Positions 1-5,412 of a DNA stretch of 5,790 nt are shown here, one piece after another. A program made the position numbers and the translations under genes. Source of the DNA: an uncultured Lachnoanaerobaculum sp. GTDB taxonomy: Bacteria; Bacillota; Clostridia; Lachnospirales; Lachnospiraceae. The notes beneath the pieces are model-generated. The model saw only the letters and a list, made by a program, of their open reading frames with translations, was not told the origin of the DNA and made no database searches. Each line of letters opens with the position of its first letter. The first letter of the stretch is position 1. The stretch covers positions 1 to 5,790 of the forward strand of contig CALISX010000561.1 of NCBI GenBank assembly GCA_938041725.1. The letters run 5' to 3'.

Positions 1-205
1 AAGCCTGGGGGGAGGGACAGGCGCTTTTGGGCCCAATAGGAGAAGCCGCCATTCTATTTATAAAATCAACCTGGTTAAAATTATAATCATCCACCACCTG
101 GTAATCACCAAGTTCCAGGATCAAAGGCACATTACAGTAATGGGGATCCTTTTTAAGCTGTTCATCCGGATCACAGCAGCTGTCTCCGATTAATTTATAG
201 GTCAT
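1..205 (-). CDS. DegV family protein, N-terminal part (cut by window start)
   Basis: The minus strand reads ATG at 205-203 and stays open to the window edge, giving 68 residues that begin MTYKLIGDSCCD and continue to SPIGPKSACPSPQA. The opening beta strand with D-S-C-C-D, the P-L-x-L-E-L-G segment and the K-S-A-C-P-S-P segment are the usual N-terminal signature of DegV (EDD-fold) proteins. Family members bind a fatty acid and, in Firmicutes that use the FakA/FakB system, present it to the kinase FakA for phosphorylation in the cytoplasm; that this copy does so is inference. The start is supported by GGGAG seven bases upstream and by a promoter at 255-283. It lies 81 bp downstream of htpG on the same strand but appears to have its own control. 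The ligand-binding pocket and C-terminal half lie outside the window. Confidence 0.85.
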   Translation of the reverse strand, partial: MTYKLIGDSCCDPDEQLKKDPHYCNVPLILELGDYQVVDDYNFNQVDFINRMAASPIGPKSACPSPQA

Positions 206-225
206 AATTTAACTCCCATAGTCCT

Positions 226-256
226 ATGATATATAGTTTTTAAAACTACATATCAT
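226..256 (-). promoter_or_regulatory. 31-bp palindrome over the degV transcription start (candidate operator)
   Basis: Two 15-base arms (226-240 and 242-256) flank a single central base at 241 and match except at one position, which becomes a G:U pair in the minus-strand RNA. The core is TAGTTTT-T-AAAACTA. The palindrome begins inside the -10 box and runs across the predicted start, the classic place for a repressor. Because it is A/T-rich and has no T run after it, a terminator role is unlikely. No regulator gene is present in the window, and I do not recognise the motif as a named family site. A 5'-end RNA hairpin is the alternative. Confidence 0.6.
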
Positions 257-283
257 TATACGGAGGGGACAATATAAAGTCAA
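255..283 (-). promoter_or_regulatory. Sigma-A promoter of the degV gene
   Basis: On the minus strand TTGACT (283-278) is followed after exactly 17 bases by TATAAT (260-255). This is 5/6 and 6/6 to the housekeeping consensus with ideal spacing. The predicted start is near 248, giving a leader of about 43 nt before the degV ATG. The -35 box begins only four bases after the htpG stop codon, so degV can be transcribed independently of htpG. I see no terminator between the two genes, so read-through from htpG is also possible. Confidence 0.8.
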
Positions 284-286
284 TCA

Positions 287-2344
287 TTACAGCAAGGCCA
301 TAATCTCATTGGTTCTGCGGATAAAAGCAGCCATTCTCTCCGGAGACAGGGAGCCATGGGCCAGGCTGGCCAGATCATACAGCTGCTGTGCAATCTCTCT
401 CCAGCTTTTATGCTCCGGCTCCTTCATCAAAAGCTCCACCAGGGGATGGGACGCATTTAATACCAAGGTCTCCTGATTTCCTCCAAACATGGCAGGATCC
501 ATTCCCATCATACCGTACTGCTTCATCATTTCCTGCATTCTGCGGCTCTCCTCAGAAACAGTTATCACAGAGGCAATGTCAGAATTTTTCAGGGGCATTA
601 CCGTAACCTGCAGAGAAGGCAGCGCCAGGGTTTCCTTCACCTTTGCAGCCAAATCCTCCCGCTGTTTTTTGGTCTCCTCCCCGGTTTCCTCTGCCATTTC
701 TTCTGTTACATCCGCATCAATCCGCAAAAACTGCAGATTGTCATGCTTGCTCTCAACAGCAGCAATAAAGGGGGTGTCAATGGTATGGGGCATCACCACT
801 GCGTTTTTCTGATTTTCCTTAAACATGGAAATATACTGGCTTTGCTCCTTCACATCTGTTACATAAAAGATTTTTGTCTTGGTTTTCTTATCCTCCCTCT
901 CTTCCTTTACAGAGGCATCCGCCGGTGCATCCTCCTCTCCCTTTTCAGGCTGGGACGCTTCCTTTTCCCTGTTGGTAAGCTCCTTTAGAGTCTCATATTT
1001 TTCGTAAATATCCTTAAATAAAATATAATCCTCGATTTTTCCTGCAAATTTCTCATCCCTTAAATACCCATACTTAATAAAGGGGGCAATATCATCCCAG
1101 TATTTTTCATAGTTTTCCCGATCTGTTTTGCACAGTCCGGACAGCTTATCTGCCACCTTCTTGGCAATGTATTCAGAAATCTTTTTCACAGATCCGTCAT
1201 TTTGCAGGGCAGAACGGGATACATTCAAGGGAATGTCTGCACTGTCAATCACACCCTTTAACAGCATTAAAAACTCCGGTATAACCTCTTTGATATTGTC
1301 GGCAATAAACACCTGATTATTGTACAGCTTAATGGTGCCCTCCAAAGAGTCATACTCCGTATTGATTTTGGGGAAGTATAAAATTCCCTGTAAATGAAAG
1401 GGATAGTCCATATTTAAGTGAATCCAGAAAAGGGGTTCCTTATAGTCCTGGAACACTTTTCTGTAAAAGGCCTTATACTCCTCATCGGTGCATTCATTGG
1501 GATGCCTGGTCCAAAGGGGATGGGTATCATTTACCGCCACAGGACGTTTTTTAATCTTAACCTTTTCCCTGGCAGGTTCTATCTCCACCGTCTCCTTGGT
1601 ACCGTCCTCCCCAGTCTTTTCCTCGGTTTTGGCCGGTTCCAGAATGGTTTCCAAAACCGTATCCCCCTCCTTTACCTCCTCCTTGTCAATAATTTCCACT
1701 GCCTCTTCCCCGTCTGTATCCCGCAAAAAGATCTCCTCCGGCATAAAGGCACAGTATTTATTTAATACTTCCCTTACCCGGAATTCATTGGCGAATTCAT
1801 AGCAGTTTTCATTTAAATACAGGGTAATGGTGGTGCCCCGTTCCCTTCTGTCGCCGACGGACATGGCATACTCCAGTCCTCCCTCGCTTTCCCAGTGCAC
1901 CGGCTCCTCTCCGGCCCCATAGGAAAGGGTGTCAATGGCCACCTTGTCCGCCACCATAAAGGCGGAATAAAAGCCCAGTCCGAAATGACCGATGATTTGC
2001 TCCTCATTGGCCTTATCCTTATATTTTTCAATAAAATCCCTGGCTCCGGAAAAGGCAATTTGATTAATATACTTTTCCACCTCCTGGGCTGTCATACCGA
2101 TGCCATTATCCGAAATCCGGATGGTCTTTTCCTTGGGACTTACGGCAATGCGGATGGCAAATTTTTCCCCTTCCTCCGGGGTGAATTCCCCTGCCAGACG
2201 CAGCTTTTTCAGCTTGGTAATGGCGTCTGTAGCATTGGAAACCATTTCTCTTAAAAATATATCATGGTCAGAATACAGCCATTTTTTAATAATTGGAAAT
2301 ATATTCTCACTATGAATGGATAAATTCCCTCTTTTTTCAGTCAT
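287..2344 (-). CDS. htpG: HtpG, bacterial Hsp90 ATP-dependent chaperone
   Basis: 685 residues. HtpG is a cytoplasmic homodimer that uses ATP binding and hydrolysis to remodel partly folded client proteins, usually with DnaK. The N-terminal GHKL ATPase domain shows LREMVSNATDA with E33 and N37, DNGIGM at 79-84 and the lid/glycine motif GHFGLGFYSAFMV at 119-131. The middle domain carries NVSRSALQ (374-381), whose Arg377 corresponds to the Hsp90 catalytic-loop arginine. The C-terminal dimerisation region has a Met-rich stretch near 603-620 and the conserved NASHPLV at 630-636. It is longer than E. coli HtpG (624 aa) because of charged insertions near 232-265 and 459-490. The ATG at 2344 is preceded by GAGGT with a 5-base gap and fits the usual MTEKRGNLSIHSENIF-type beginning. 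A CIRCE element and promoter lie directly upstream, pointing to HrcA heat-shock control. No terminator is visible after the TAA at 289-287. Confidence 0.97.
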   Translation of the reverse strand: MTEKRGNLSIHSENIFPIIKKWLYSDHDIFLREMVSNATDAITKLKKLRLAGEFTPEEGEKFAIRIAVSPKEKTIRISDNGIGMTAQEVEKYINQIAFSGARDFIEKYKDKANEEQIIGHFGLGFYSAFMVADKVAIDTLSYGAGEEPVHWESEGGLEYAMSVGDRRERGTTITLYLNENCYEFANEFRVREVLNKYCAFMPEEIFLRDTDGEEAVEIIDKEEVKEGDTVLETILEPAKTEEKTGEDGTKETVEIEPAREKVKIKKRPVAVNDTHPLWTRHPNECTDEEYKAFYRKVFQDYKEPLFWIHLNMDYPFHLQGILYFPKINTEYDSLEGTIKLYNNQVFIADNIKEVIPEFLMLLKGVIDSADIPLNVSRSALQNDGSVKKISEYIAKKVADKLSGLCKTDRENYEKYWDDIAPFIKYGYLRDEKFAGKIEDYILFKDIYEKYETLKELTNREKEASQPEKGEEDAPADASVKEEREDKKTKTKIFYVTDVKEQSQYISMFKENQKNAVVMPHTIDTPFIAAVESKHDNLQFLRIDADVTEEMAEETGEETKKQREDLAAKVKETLALPSLQVTVMPLKNSDIASVITVSEESRRMQEMMKQYGMMGMDPAMFGGNQETLVLNASHPLVELLMKEPEHKSWREIAQQLYDLASLAHGSLSPERMAAFIRRTNEIMALL

Positions 2345-2367
2345 ACAATACCTCTTTCTCTTTTCAT
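2341..2367 (-). other. Eight-codon upstream ORF overlapping the htpG start
   Basis: On the minus strand ATG at 2367-2365 opens a short frame MKRERGIV that stops at TGA (2343-2341). The stop overlaps the htpG ATG as ATGA. AAGGAG lies four bases before its ATG, a stronger purine run than the GAGGT that serves htpG. This arrangement would allow translational coupling into htpG. Such a short frame can arise by chance, so translation is unproven. Confidence 0.35.
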
Positions 2368-2402
2368 AATTCTCCTTCCTCCTTCCCGGGAGGAAAATTC
2401 AT
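2364..2402 (-). other. Twelve-codon upstream ORF at the predicted 5' end of the htpG mRNA
   Basis: ATG at 2402-2400 opens MNFPPGKEEGEL and stops at TGA (2366-2364), again overlapping the next ATG as ATGA. Its start codon falls within a base or two of the transcription start predicted from the -10 box at 2410-2415, so it would be a leaderless start if translated. Nothing else supports it as a gene. Confidence 0.2.
2374..2397 (-). promoter_or_regulatory. Hairpin in the htpG leader covering a Shine-Dalgarno-like stretch
   Basis: In the minus-strand RNA UUCCUCC (2395-2389) can pair perfectly with GGAGGAA (2382-2376) around a six-base loop, and two G:U pairs extend the stem to nine. The 3' arm is part of the purine run that would serve as ribosome binding site for the upstream ORF beginning at 2367. 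A heat-shock gene with a masked purine run suggests an RNA thermometer, but that is inference; htpG's own GAGGT lies outside the stem. Confidence 0.4.
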
Positions 2403-2409
2403 ACCTATA

Positions 2410-2437
2410 AGTATATATGGAAAGAAAGAATTGTCAA
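2410..2437 (-). promoter_or_regulatory. Sigma-A promoter of htpG
   Basis: TTGACA (2437-2432, 6/6) and TATACT (2415-2410, 5/6) are separated by 16 bases on the minus strand. The predicted start is about 2402-2404, giving a leader of roughly 58-60 nt. The CIRCE element ends seven bases upstream of the -35 box, so HrcA would bind at the upstream edge of the promoter and not within it. Confidence 0.8.
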
Positions 2438-2438
2438 T

Positions 2439-2471
2439 AAAAAATTAGCACTCTTTCAAAAAGAGTGCTAA
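2439..2471 (-). terminator. Probable intrinsic terminator of the hydrogenase gene, same DNA as CIRCE
   Basis: The nine-base CIRCE spacer is itself complementary, so the element forms a perfect 12-bp stem with a three-base loop (TTG on the minus strand). Six T follow directly (2444-2439). The stem is followed by the U run expected of a rho-independent terminator and starts seven bases after the hydrogenase stop. No other terminator candidate lies between the two genes. Confidence 0.6.
2445..2471 (-). promoter_or_regulatory. CIRCE element (HrcA operator) upstream of htpG
   Basis: TTAGCACTC-N9-GAGTGCTAA is present with no mismatch to the CIRCE consensus, the operator of the heat-shock repressor HrcA. 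Elsewhere in Firmicutes it usually sits before groESL or hrcA-grpE-dnaK, close to or downstream of the promoter. Here it sits just upstream of the -35 box of htpG and only seven bases after the hydrogenase stop codon. It is palindromic, but its only nearby promoter points at htpG. Confidence 0.95.
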
Positions 2472-2477
2472 CATAAT

Positions 2478-4001
2478 TTAATCAATCAGCTTATCCAGCT
2501 CCTTAACAAAGTCTGTGTCAGTGGCTACCCTATGCCCTGCCTTGGTTGCATAAGTGTTAACCGCCATCTGGGACTTTTTAATATTCTGCATGGTGCCGGG
2601 CCCTGCCACACAGCCTCCGGGGCAGGCCATACCCTCCAAAAGATATCCCGGGAACTTGCCGGCTTTTGCCATGGTCATCATTTTCCGGCACTCCGCCAGT
2701 CCTTCCGCATTGGAAACCTTCACCTCCATGTCGGGATGCATCTTTTTGATGACCCCCACCACAGCCTTGGCCACACCGCCGGATACAGCAAAGTTTCTGC
2801 CATCGGTGGAGGCATCGCTGACGCCATTGGGATCCTCCTCCATGTTTACCACATCAATATGCTTGGCGTCAAAAACGCCGCTCATTTCCTCAAAGGTCAG
2901 CACAAAGTCCACCTCGGAGCGTACCCCGGTCCACATGGCCTCCAGCTTTTTAGCAGAGCAGGGACCGATAAATACCACCTTGCTGCCAGGATGGGTTTTC
3001 TTAATCAATCTGGCTGTTAAGGTCATGGGGGTCAAGGCCATGGAAATACACTCCGCATGGTCTGGAAACATTCTTTTTGCCATTAAAGACCAGGAGGGAC
3101 AGCAGGAGGTTCCCATAAAGGGAAGCTTCTCCGGTACCTCCTCTAAAAAGTCCTGGGCCTCCTGGGTGGCACAAAGATCTGCACCAATGGCCACCTCAAA
3201 AACATCTGCAAAGCCCAGCGCCTTCATGGCGGCCCGCAGCTTTCCCGGAGTTACCTTGGGACCAAACTGTCCCACAAAAGCAGGGGCAATGGCGGCATAC
3301 ACCCTCTCCCCTGATTGGATGGCCCGGATGGTCTGAAAAATCTGAGATTTATCAGAAATGGCTCCAAAGGGACAGTTTACCAGACACTGTCCGCAGGAAA
3401 CGCATTTCTTGTAATCAATATCTGCCTTTCCGTTCTCATCGGAGGAAATGGCATCCACACCGCAGGCTCTGGCACAGGGCCTTTCCTGGATAATAATAGC
3501 TTTATACTCGCATACCGCTGCACATCTTCCGCATTTGATGCATTTTTCCTGATTGATGTGGGATAACCCGTCGTTTCTGTCAATGCTCACTGCGCCAGTG
3601 GGGCAAACCTCCACACAAGGATGGGCCAAACATCCCTGGCAGCCATTGGTCACAAATATTCTTTTTTCCACACAGCCATGACAGGCAAATTTAATAATAT
3701 TAATCAGGGGAGGCGTATAATAGGTTTCTGCCACATCTGCTGCCTCAATGTTTTCTGAAAGCGGTGCATGATGGGCAGCGCTTCTATAGGGCAGTCCCAT
3801 GGCCAGCCGCAGCCTTTCTCCCACAATCGCCCTCTCCAAGAACACATCGTTTCTAAAATTTCCCACCTCTCCGGGGATAATCTTATAGGGCAGCTCTTCA
3901 ATCCTTTTGTCAATGGGCCATTCCGTATGATACGCCATACGAGCCACTTCCCTGAAAATTCTATGACGGATCTCCTGAATCCTGGTTTCTACTCCTCTCA
4001 C
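2478..4001 (-). CDS. Monomeric [FeFe] hydrogenase, group B type
   Basis: Cytoplasmic iron hydrogenase, expected to couple reduced ferredoxin or another low-potential carrier to proton reduction (or the reverse). Numbered from the GTG at 4001 (507 aa), an N-terminal region of about 100 residues precedes 16 Cys: 107, 110, 121, 124, 129, 133, 154, 157, 160, 164, 176, 180, 200, 203, 206 and 210, matching four [4Fe-4S] clusters. The H-cluster domain has TSCCPSW (298-304), GPCSAKKLE (346-354) and MACPGGCVAGPG (458-469). By analogy with clostridial hydrogenase I, Cys301, 348, 460 and 464 ligate the H-cluster and Cys300 relays protons. GPC in place of MPC, and CVAGPG without the GGGQP ending, fit group B better than group A. 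I chose GTG because AGGAGG lies four bases before it and RGVETRIQEI matches the usual family beginning; the frame also stays open to TTG at 4064 and ATG at 4052, but that extension is low in complexity. No maturation genes (hydE, hydF, hydG) are in the window, so they must act in trans. Substrate direction is unknown. Confidence 0.9.
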   Translation of the reverse strand: MRGVETRIQEIRHRIFREVARMAYHTEWPIDKRIEELPYKIIPGEVGNFRNDVFLERAIVGERLRLAMGLPYRSAAHHAPLSENIEAADVAETYYTPPLINIIKFACHGCVEKRIFVTNGCQGCLAHPCVEVCPTGAVSIDRNDGLSHINQEKCIKCGRCAAVCEYKAIIIQERPCARACGVDAISSDENGKADIDYKKCVSCGQCLVNCPFGAISDKSQIFQTIRAIQSGERVYAAIAPAFVGQFGPKVTPGKLRAAMKALGFADVFEVAIGADLCATQEAQDFLEEVPEKLPFMGTSCCPSWSLMAKRMFPDHAECISMALTPMTLTARLIKKTHPGSKVVFIGPCSAKKLEAMWTGVRSEVDFVLTFEEMSGVFDAKHIDVVNMEEDPNGVSDASTDGRNFAVSGGVAKAVVGVIKKMHPDMEVKVSNAEGLAECRKMMTMAKAGKFPGYLLEGMACPGGCVAGPGTMQNIKKSQMAVNTYATKAGHRVATDTDFVKELDKLID

Positions 4002-4005
4002 TTTT

Positions 4006-4011
4006 CCTCCT
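4006..4011 (-). promoter_or_regulatory. Ribosome binding site that decides the hydrogenase start
   Basis: AGGAGG on the minus strand, four bases before GTG at 4001. The same sequence and four-base gap occur before the surface protein start at 4928. Neither the TTG at 4064 nor the ATG at 4052 has a comparable site. Confidence 0.7.
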
Positions 4012-4174
4012 ACTGCTCCCTCCCCTGTTCCATAGTCCTTAGAAAACGGCATCCGTATTCCCAAAATAGTTCCCGGGGAAGGGGAATCCCTGTTTTATAG
4101 ATCTGTATACATTTTACACGATTCCTACAAAAAGAGAAAGGGGTTTTGTTATTTCCTTATCAATGTATGAGATA

Positions 4175-4202
4175 AAAAACATCCCCAAAAGGGGATGTTT
4201 TT
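4175..4202 (-). terminator. Intrinsic terminator after the SHIRT surface protein gene
   Basis: A perfect 12-bp inverted repeat (4175-4186 and 4191-4202), with ACATCCCC and GGGGATGT at its core and a four-base loop, begins 15 bases after the stop codon. In the minus-strand RNA the stem is followed by a U run (complement of 4179-4174). A T run also follows on the plus side, so it could work in both directions, but no plus-strand gene ends here. Between it and the hydrogenase start (4002-4174) I see no convincing promoter: TAAAAT and TATAAA are present but lack a good -35 partner. Confidence 0.9.
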
Positions 4203-4217
4203 GTTCAACTATTTTTT

Positions 4218-4928
4218 TCAGGCTTTCTTCTTGCGAAAGGCCCAGGCTGCACCCAGTAAGGAACTGCCTGTTAAGGCTGCATACATAAGAACCGGAGCCT
4301 TGTCCTCGGTCTTTGGCACCTGGAAGCGTCCCTTGGATGCTGCGGCAGGAGCCGAAACCGGTGCAGGAGCAGGCTGCTGAACTGGTGCCGGAGCAGGAGC
4401 CGGAGCACTGGGAGCCGGCGTGCTGGGAGCCGGTGTACTGGGAGCCGGTGTACTGGGAGATCCGGAACCGGTGGAGTGAATGGGGTCAGCACTGCTTCTG
4501 GATCCCCTGGAAATGGATCCGCCGCCGCCGCCTGAACTTCCTCTGTCGGAGGTCTCATTAAAGATCCAGGTTCCCACAAAGGTAACGTCGCCGCCATCGA
4601 TTTTAGCTGTCTGGGGCTCCCATTTGCTTAAAATCCAGCTTCCATTTTGCACCTTTACAATCGTATCTGTCAACGCCGGGGCAGACACAGAAGTATTGTT
4701 GGCCTGCACAGTAGAGGCTGGAAGCTTAGCCAGCACCTCCTGAGGCAGTCCCTCTCCTGCGCTTCCGCTGACAAACTGATAACGCACTGTATAACTGGCA
4801 TTGGATGCAGTAGCCGGATCGGCCAGAGCTGTCATAACACTTCCATTGGCACCTATTAAAATGCCTGTTACCGCAAAAGCCATGATTTTACGGCCTGTTT
4901 TCTTTGGTAAATAATTAAATAAACGCAT
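4218..4928 (-). CDS. SHIRT-domain cell-wall-anchored surface protein
   Basis: 236 residues from the ATG at 4928. A signal peptide comes first: basic KKTGRK, a hydrophobic stretch 15-35, and likely cleavage after ALA at 34-36. Residues about 46-125 resemble a SHIRT domain: YTVRYQFVSGSAGEGLPQEV, a K-L-P turn, G-S-W and a closing DVTFVGTWIFNE. SHIRT domains are rigid beta modules known from Gram-positive surface adhesins, usually in long arrays; here there is one. A Gly/Ser stretch (129-148) and a Pro-rich stalk with PSTPA repeats (157-197) follow, then QVPKTED (203-209), a membrane segment (212-231) and RKKKA. That end is sortase-like, although Glu replaces the Gly of LPXTG. AGGAGG four bases upstream fixes the start; the frame stays open to an ATG at 5030, which has no ribosome binding site. 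It has its own promoter and terminator, and a paralogue lies directly upstream. Ligand unknown. Confidence 0.85.
   Translation of the reverse strand: MRLFNYLPKKTGRKIMAFAVTGILIGANGSVMTALADPATASNASYTVRYQFVSGSAGEGLPQEVLAKLPASTVQANNTSVSAPALTDTIVKVQNGSWILSKWEPQTAKIDGGDVTFVGTWIFNETSDRGSSGGGGGSISRGSRSSADPIHSTGSGSPSTPAPSTPAPSTPAPSAPAPAPAPVQQPAPAPVSAPAAASKGRFQVPKTEDKAPVLMYAALTGSSLLGAAWAFRKKKA
4234..4338 (-). repeat. Paralogous direct repeat, copy A (sorting signal block)
   Basis: This 105-bp block codes for the shared sorting signal and aligns without gaps to 5441-5545, 1207 bp away. By hand count 88 of 105 bases are identical. Homology resumes at the end of the SHIRT domain (about 4556-4590 against 5751-5790). 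The stalk sequences between are not alignable. Confidence 0.85.
4396..4455 (-). repeat. Four 15-bp tandem repeats coding for the PSTPA stalk
   Basis: Four in-phase 15-bp units lie at 4396, 4411, 4426 and 4441. The last two are identical, GGAGCCGGTGTACTG on the plus strand; the 4411 unit differs by two bases and the 4396 unit is more diverged. Each adds five residues (Pro, Ser, Thr or Ala, Pro, Ala). Such repeats can gain or lose units by slippage without breaking the frame, changing stalk length. Confidence 0.85.
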
Positions 4929-4932
4929 GCTC

Positions 4933-4938
4933 CCTCCT
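4933..4938 (-). promoter_or_regulatory. Ribosome binding site of the SHIRT protein gene
   Basis: AGGAGG on the minus strand, four bases before the ATG at 4928. It selects this start over the in-frame ATG at 5030 and places the signal peptide at the N-terminus. Confidence 0.8.
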
Positions 4939-4955
4939 GGTGAAACTTTTTTATC

Positions 4956-5029
4956 TGCGGCCACACCCATGGGTGAATCCCTTATGGGTAAGCGGTAAAA
5001 CTCGATTACTCCCTCCCTTTGCAACCGCA
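4956..5029 (-). promoter_or_regulatory. Candidate structured 5' leader of the SHIRT protein mRNA
   Basis: The predicted mRNA leader is about 110 nt. Within it UGCGGUU (5029-5023) can pair with GGCCGCA (4962-4956) as a seven-base closing stem with two G:U pairs. It encloses a 60-base domain holding CCC-AUAA-GGG (4988-4979) and the perfect palindrome CACCCATGGGTG (4964-4975). It also holds AGGGAGGGAG (5020-5011), which resembles the real ribosome binding site (4938-4930). The layout recalls a riboswitch or other cis-acting RNA, but I cannot match it to a known class, and the palindrome could equally be a protein site. Confidence 0.35.
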
Positions 5030-5044
5030 TTGATTACGAATATG

Positions 5045-5073
5045 AATATACATACGAATAAATAAAAATTCAA
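5045..5073 (-). promoter_or_regulatory. Probable sigma-A promoter of the SHIRT protein gene
   Basis: TTGAAT (5073-5068, 4/6) and TATATT (5050-5045, 5/6) are separated by 17 bases on the minus strand. The predicted start is near 5038, just upstream of the possible structured leader. The surrounding DNA is very A/T-rich, so chance matches are easy. Confidence 0.55.
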
Positions 5074-5242
5074 TCTTTTAGAAACAAGTGTAAAGAAGAA
5101 TACATAAATACTACATTGGAATGTAATATTTTTTCCAATTTAATTTATACTTATAACACAATCCTTTCGACGAAGGCTTGGAAACATTTCATAAACAAGC
5201 AGGATTCATTCCTGTTTATTACCTGCCATTCCATACAAAATA
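5074..5242. other. A/T-rich intergenic stretch between the two surface protein genes
   Basis: No gene is supported on either strand. It contains three imperfect inverted repeats: 5191-5219 (ATAAAC and GTTTAT outer arms, AGGA and TCCT inner arms, with a one-sided four-base bulge), TACATT-GG-AATGTA at 5112-5125, and TTGGAA with TTCCAA at 5117-5137, overlapping the previous one. None is followed by a T run. They may be upstream operator sites for the promoter at 5045-5073 or simply chance in A/T-rich DNA. Confidence 0.4.
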
Positions 5243-5268
5243 CCCCCTGAGTCTATAAACTCAGGGGG
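5237..5268 (-). terminator. Intrinsic terminator of the upstream surface protein paralogue
   Basis: CCCCCTGAGT (5268-5259 on the minus strand) and its exact complement (5252-5243) form a 10-bp stem with a six-base loop, followed by TATTTT. It is the only strong candidate after the stop codon at 5413, although it leaves an unusually long 3' untranslated stretch of about 145 bases in which I see no gene. Confidence 0.75.
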
Positions 5269-5412
5269 CATCCCAAGAAAAATACACAATTCCAAAAAAT
5301 TGAATATTTCTTACATCTCCGTAATACAACTATCGGTTTTCCTAAGATCCTTACAATCAACGGACCGTTTATTAAGATTCTCTTTCTGTTATTTTTGGGG
5401 CTTTCTTTTTAT

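Noticed and set aside
226..256. Palindrome as terminator of htpG
   Set aside because: The stem is A/T-rich, no T run follows on the minus strand, and it lies downstream of a near-perfect promoter.
388..3566. Several plus-strand open frames opposite htpG and the hydrogenase gene
   Set aside because: They lie fully antisense to strongly conserved proteins, show no recognisable motifs and have no ribosome binding sites; they are by-products of codon use on the other strand.
4002..4064. Longer hydrogenase from TTG at 4064 or ATG at 4052
   Set aside because: The extra residues are low in complexity and unlike the family N-terminus, neither start has a good ribosome binding site, and AGGAGG sits directly before GTG at 4001.
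4065..4174. Promoter for the hydrogenase gene
   Set aside because: TAAAAT, TATACA and TATAAA occur, but none has a convincing -35 box at 16-18 bases, so I could not choose one.
4396..4455. CRISPR-like array
   Set aside because: The 15-bp units are contiguous without spacers, in frame and code for a Pro-rich stalk.
4956..5029. c-di-GMP or other named riboswitch
   Set aside because: GCAAAG and a closing stem are suggestive, but the remaining conserved residues of the known aptamers are missing, so it is kept only as an unassigned structured leader.
4929..5030. 34-residue N-terminal extension of the SHIRT protein from ATG at 5030
   Set aside because: It would place a polar stretch before a clear signal peptide and has no ribosome binding site; the leader start at about 5038 would leave almost no room for one.
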